8,355 bases of DNA, from positions 1 through 8,355 of the forward strand of contig CALARO010000031.1 in the NCBI GenBank assembly GCA_937888935.1, in the 5' to 3' direction. This stretch comes from an uncultured Clostridia bacterium (GTDB lineage: Bacteria; Bacillota; Clostridia; Christensenellales; Borkfalkiaceae). A program made the translations under genes and the position numbers. The notes below the pieces were generated by a model. It saw only the letters and a program-made list of their open reading frames with translations, was not told where the DNA came from and did not search any database. Shown piece after piece: positions 6,101 to 8,355 of the stretch (the first letter of the stretch is position 1; each line of letters begins with the position of its first letter).

Positions 6101-6832
6101 TTATACCGAGCGCATGCGCTCTTTGAAGTCCTTTAAAATGCGGCTTTCGATACGCGAAATCTGCACCTGCGATACCCCGATCATGCCCGCCACTTCGCTC
6201 TGCGTTTTATCGCGGAAGTATCGAAGAAAAATAATCTTGCGGTCGCGTTCCGAAAGCGCGGCAAGCGCGGTTTTTAATTGCAGTTTATCGAGCAGCTCTT
6301 CTTCGCCTTCGCCCGAGGCGATGGTATCCATCAGCGTTCTGCCGTCTTCTTCGTCGCCGCCGCCCCGATCGCTTTGCAAAGACAGGGGCATTTTAGACGA
6401 GCCGATGAGAAACGCCGCTTCGCTCTCTTCGATGGAAAACGCCGCCGCGATTTCGCTAAGGGCGGGTTTTCTGCCGTTTTTCAGCGAAAAATCTGAAATA
6501 AAGCCGTTGATTTCCTTTGCCGTCTGTTTGATGGCGCGGGATACCTTCACGCTGCCGTCGTCGCGCATGAAACGCTTGATTTCGCCCGCGATCATCGGCA
6601 CGGCGTAGGTGGAAAACTTCGTTTCGAACGCTTCGTTGTAGCCCGCGATCGCCTTTAAAAAGCCCATGCAGGCGAGCTGAAAGAGATCGTCGTATTCAAC
6701 GCCCTTATTTAAATACCGCTTCACGATGCATTTTATGAGCGACACGTTTTCGGAAATGAGCGTTTCTTTCGCCGCGCCGTCGCCTTGTTTCGCCTGTTTT
6801 ATCAGCGCAGAAGTTTGTTCGTCATTCAGCAT
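6101..6832 (-). CDS. sigF: RNA polymerase sporulation sigma factor SigF
   Basis: Sigma-70 family factor (243 residues) that directs the first forespore-specific transcription after polar septation. Region 2 (about 28-92) shows the core-binding segment YDDLFQLACMGFLKAI (47-62) and the -10-recognition segment FSTYAVPMIAGEIKRFMRDDG (73-93). Region 3 covers about 98-150. Region 4 (190-240) carries the helix-turn-helix TQSEVAGMIGVSQVQISRIE (210-229). SigG is close in sequence; position directly after spoIIAB identifies this as SigF. The ATG overlaps the end of spoIIAB by 11 bp, implying translational coupling. AGGGG (6840-6836) is only 3 nt from the ATG, an unusually short spacing. In B. subtilis spoVA follows this operon; here an unrelated gene follows. 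Activity is expected to be held off by SpoIIAB. Confidence 0.96.
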   Translation of the reverse strand: MLNDEQTSALIKQAKQGDGAAKETLISENVSLIKCIVKRYLNKGVEYDDLFQLACMGFLKAIAGYNEAFETKFSTYAVPMIAGEIKRFMRDDGSVKVSRAIKQTAKEINGFISDFSLKNGRKPALSEIAAAFSIEESEAAFLIGSSKMPLSLQSDRGGGDEEDGRTLMDTIASGEGEEELLDKLQLKTALAALSERDRKIIFLRYFRDKTQSEVAGMIGVSQVQISRIESRILKDFKERMRSV

Positions 6833-7277
6833 TATCCCCTGCCTTTTTGCCGAATTTCTTTTTCATGCGCACCCGCGTGCCTGCGCCCGCGCTGCTTTCC
6901 ACTTCGCAGCCGTCGGTGAACGTTTGCATGATGGTGAAACCCATGCCCGAGCGTTCCGCATTTTCGGAAGTGGTGAAAAACGGTTGCAGCGCCTTTTCTA
7001 CGTTCTCGATGCCGCAACCCGTATCGGCAAGTTCGATATGTAGTTCGCACGCTTTTGTATCCGCTTCACAGGTGATTTCGATATAATTTTCCGCGCTTTC
7101 CGCGCCTTTATAGGCATGCACCACGCAGTTTGTAACCGCTTCGGATACGGCGGTTTTCAAATCGGAAAGCTCGTCGATCGTGGGTTCGAGATTCGCCGCG
7201 AACGCCGCCACCGCGCTGCGCGCAAACCCTTCGTTTTCGCCGATCGCCGATATTTTTAAAATCATACGGTTTTTCAT
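6822..7277 (-). CDS. spoIIAB: Anti-sigma F factor / SpoIIAA kinase SpoIIAB
   Basis: GHKL-family ATPase and serine kinase that binds SigF with ATP and phosphorylates SpoIIAA. It has 151 residues, close to the 146 of B. subtilis. The N-box reads LKTAVSEAVTNCVVHAYKG (40-58) with the expected Glu46 and Asn50. The G1 box is DTGCGI (85-90), the ATP lid region is FFTTSENAERS (100-110) and G2 is GMGF (111-114). Arg20 in NEGFAR is in the position that contacts SigF and SpoIIAA in the Bacillus protein. All key residues are therefore present. Its ATG directly follows the spoIIAA stop (TAAATG), and the ribosome site GGGAGGAG (7292-7285) lies inside the end of spoIIAA. A basic C-terminal tail (138-146) is slightly longer than usual. 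Middle gene of the spoIIA operon. Confidence 0.96.
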   Translation of the reverse strand: MKNRMILKISAIGENEGFARSAVAAFAANLEPTIDELSDLKTAVSEAVTNCVVHAYKGAESAENYIEITCEADTKACELHIELADTGCGIENVEKALQPFFTTSENAERSGMGFTIMQTFTDGCEVESSAGAGTRVRMKKKFGKKAGDNAE

Positions 7278-7697
7278 TTACGCTCTCCTCCCGCCGTTTA
7301 TGCTATGATCTGTTTCTCTGCCTGCGACGTATTGCCCCGCCGCGCCTTGTCCCGCGCTTTGCCCCGCTGCATATTGATCCGCCGCGGGCGGCAATTTAGG
7401 CACTACGGTGTACACGCCCGAAAGCGAAAGCACTTTATCCGCTTCGCAGCCGACGTCCGCAAAATACGCGGGGATCGAGTAGACGGCGAGCTTTTTGTAT
7501 CTGCCGATAAAAAAGCCGATGCCCGTGGAATCCATAAACGTGACGTGCGTGAGATGAAATACCGCGCTTTCGGCGGCGGCGTTTTCATCTATGAACGCGT
7601 CGATCCTGCGGCGGATCTGCCGCGCGGCGTGTTCGTCTAACTCGCCTTCGAAATAAAAATGTAAAACGCCGTTTTTCTTCGTTGCGCTCGCTTTCAT
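7278..7697 (-). CDS. spoIIAA: Anti-anti-sigma factor SpoIIAA with C-terminal extension
   Basis: STAS-domain protein that, when unphosphorylated, displaces SigF from SpoIIAB in the forespore. The STAS domain covers about residues 8-102. The phosphorylation site is Ser57 in FMDSTGIGFFIGRYK (54-68), matching the Bacillus DSSG motif region. The protein has 139 residues against about 110-117 in known SpoIIAA; the excess is a low-complexity tail (103-139) with repeated A-A-G-Q / Q-Y-x-A-G elements that does not belong to the fold. The end of the tail (GGRRA) overlaps the spoIIAB ribosome-binding site. GGGAG (7711-7707) stands about 9 nt before the ATG. It is the first gene of the operon. Homology is clear; the tail is real coding sequence unless there is an undetected frameshift. 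Confidence 0.95.
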   Translation of the reverse strand: MKASATKKNGVLHFYFEGELDEHAARQIRRRIDAFIDENAAAESAVFHLTHVTFMDSTGIGFFIGRYKKLAVYSIPAYFADVGCEADKVLSLSGVYTVVPKLPPAADQYAAGQSAGQGAAGQYVAGRETDHSINGGRRA

Positions 7698-7757
7698 TGC
7701 ACGTATCTCCCTTTTTATCGCTTTGCTTTTCGCCGCGCCCTTTCGGTACGCCTAAAA

Positions 7758-7763
7758 ATTATA
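7758..7763 (-). promoter_or_regulatory. Candidate -10 box upstream of spoIIAA
   Basis: TATAAT on the minus strand, about 60 nt before the spoIIAA start. No good -35 is present at 16-18 nt (AAAATT), as expected for an activator-dependent promoter. I found no convincing SigH promoter (AGGAWTT...GAAT), which would be the usual form at spoIIA. This is a tentative call. Confidence 0.4.
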
Positions 7764-7814
7764 ACGGATAAAAACGCGGAAATTTTGTGCGATTTCGTCG
7801 GATTTTAAGCGTTT

Positions 7815-7822
7815 TTGGCGAA
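7815..7822. promoter_or_regulatory. Candidate Spo0A box upstream of spoIIAA
   Basis: TTGGCGAA on the plus strand matches the 0A box TTGTCGAA at 7 of 8 positions, flanked by T and A runs (TTTTTGGCGAAAAA) as in strong boxes. A weaker 6 of 8 match, TCGTCGGA, lies at 7795-7802. The sites are about 45-70 bp upstream of the predicted spoIIAA start point, a sensible place for Spo0A activation. Short motifs arise by chance, so this stays a candidate. Confidence 0.45.
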
Positions 7823-7859
7823 AAAGTTTTGCCGCGCGGGCGAAATTTCTTTCAAACCG

Positions 7860-7889
7860 TTGACACGCGGCGCGGAATTATGATACAAT
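7860..7889 (+). promoter_or_regulatory. SigA-type promoter of the right-edge membrane protein gene
   Basis: TTGACA (7860-7865, perfect), an 18-nt spacer and TACAAT (7884-7889, 5 of 6). The start should lie near 7897. It faces away from spoIIAA, and its -35 is about 40 bp from the candidate 0A box. Confidence 0.88.
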
Positions 7890-8010
7890 ATAGGCGCATA
7901 GAATAGAGAAGCGGCGATCGCGCGCGGATTTACGCGGGTATTTATACAAGCGTTTGCACGATCGGCGCGGAAAAAACTGTGTAAAAAAATTTTTGCGAGG
8001 TGTTGGAAAC

Positions 8011-8355
8011 ATGAAAAAAATCGGAAAAAAGTTCGGCAGTTTAATCGTGTGGGCGAGCGCGTACTTAAACATTGTGGCGTTCGCTTTGTGCGGCGGGTAT
8101 TTCTGGCTGAAATCGGATGACGAAGCTTTGAAAGGCGAAACGAAAAAAGCGTTGATCGTGACGCTTATATTCACGGCGGCGAATATGCTGACTTCGCTGA
8201 TTTCGCAGTTGATTTCGCTTTGCGGCATTACTTACGGCTCGGATGCCTATACGGTTTACCAAAAGATCAGCTCGCTTGTGAGCCTTGCGAAAATTATCGT
8301 GTACGCGGCGTTTGCGCTGATCGCGCTTTTTGCGGGCGAAAACGGCAGTTCCGAT
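8011..8355 (+). CDS. Hypothetical multi-pass membrane protein, 3' end beyond window
   Basis: Not recognised. 115 codons are open from the ATG at 8011 to the window edge. GAGGTG (7997-8002) lies 8 nt upstream. A basic start (MKKIGKKFG) is followed by three likely membrane helices at about 9-33, 48-72 and 88-108, joined by short polar loops. The segment after the third helix, AGENGSSD, is polar, so the protein may end soon or continue in a soluble part. It is the only plus-strand gene here and is divergent from spoIIAA. Codon use (GCG, GAA, CTT, TTC) resembles its neighbours, with no sign of recent transfer. No function can be assigned. Confidence 0.85.
   Translation, partial: MKKIGKKFGSLIVWASAYLNIVAFALCGGYFWLKSDDEALKGETKKALIVTLIFTAANMLTSLISQLISLCGITYGSDAYTVYQKISSLVSLAKIIVYAAFALIALFAGENGSSD

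Larger units (their letters stand above)
7698..8010. other. Divergent intergenic region between spoIIAA and the right-edge gene
   Basis: 313 bp without a gene. It holds the candidate -10 and 0A boxes for spoIIAA and a strong promoter for the plus-strand gene. From about 7897 to 8010 is the leader of that gene, about 114 nt, with a CGCG-GATTTA-CGCG hairpin (about 7922-7936) and two CGATCG words (7915-7920 and 7959-7964) that could pair. I see no known riboswitch and no terminator here. Confidence 0.7.

Noticed and set aside
6111..6120. Perfect 10-bp palindrome GCGCATGCGC near the end of sigF
   Set aside because: It encodes the conserved C-terminal Arg-Met-Arg residues and has no T tract, so it is not a terminator.
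6006..6608. 200-codon plus-strand frame opposite sigF
   Set aside because: Ser/Arg-rich antisense of a clear SigF gene, with no supporting ribosome site.
7878..8262. Minus-strand frames opposite the right-edge gene
   Set aside because: The plus strand has a consensus promoter, a ribosome site and a coherent membrane protein; the antisense frames cross that promoter.

Overview
The window reads as chromosomal DNA from an endospore-forming member of the Bacillota, probably an uncultured Clostridia lineage of roughly even GC content. The evidence is a spoIIAA-spoIIAB-sigF operon, a phenylalanine T-box leader in front of pheST, strong SigA-type promoters (TTGACA/TATAAT) and purine-rich Shine-Dalgarno sites. 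The lineage is an inference from gene content; no marker here fixes genus or family.

Layout: every gene except the last lies on the minus strand, so transcription runs right to left. From the right, a partial membrane protein gene (8011 to the edge, + strand) is divergent from the spoIIA operon. The 313-bp gap between them holds promoter candidates for both sides and a possible Spo0A box. The spoIIA operon (7697-6101) is tightly packed: spoIIAA and spoIIAB abut, and spoIIAB overlaps sigF by 11 bp. Next comes a separately promoted, membrane-anchored, probably extracellular protein of unknown function (6021-4960), followed by two small helical hypothetical genes (4902-4660 and 4638-4426) and a strong intrinsic terminator. 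That terminator overlaps the promoter of mscL (4271-3630), which encodes a mechanosensitive channel with an unusually long cytoplasmic linker. Last is the phenylalanyl-tRNA synthetase operon: a consensus promoter, a T-box leader of about 340 nt with its terminator and antiterminator, pheS (3214-2201), and pheT (2160 to the left edge, lacking its C-terminal domain because the window ends).

How they work together: SpoIIAA, SpoIIAB and SigF form the partner-switching module that activates forespore transcription. PheS and PheT form the (alpha-beta)2 synthetase, whose expression is predicted to rise when uncharged tRNA-Phe accumulates. MscL is a turgor release valve. The two small proteins and the propeller-like protein have no assigned role; their position beside spoIIA makes a sporulation or envelope role possible but unproven.

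Most of the window is well-understood biology. The less ordinary points are the low-complexity tail on SpoIIAA, the tandem palindromic repeats in the mscL leader, the enlarged MscL linker, and the three uncharacterised genes between sigF and mscL. I see no CRISPR array, insertion sequence, phage gene, tRNA or rRNA.
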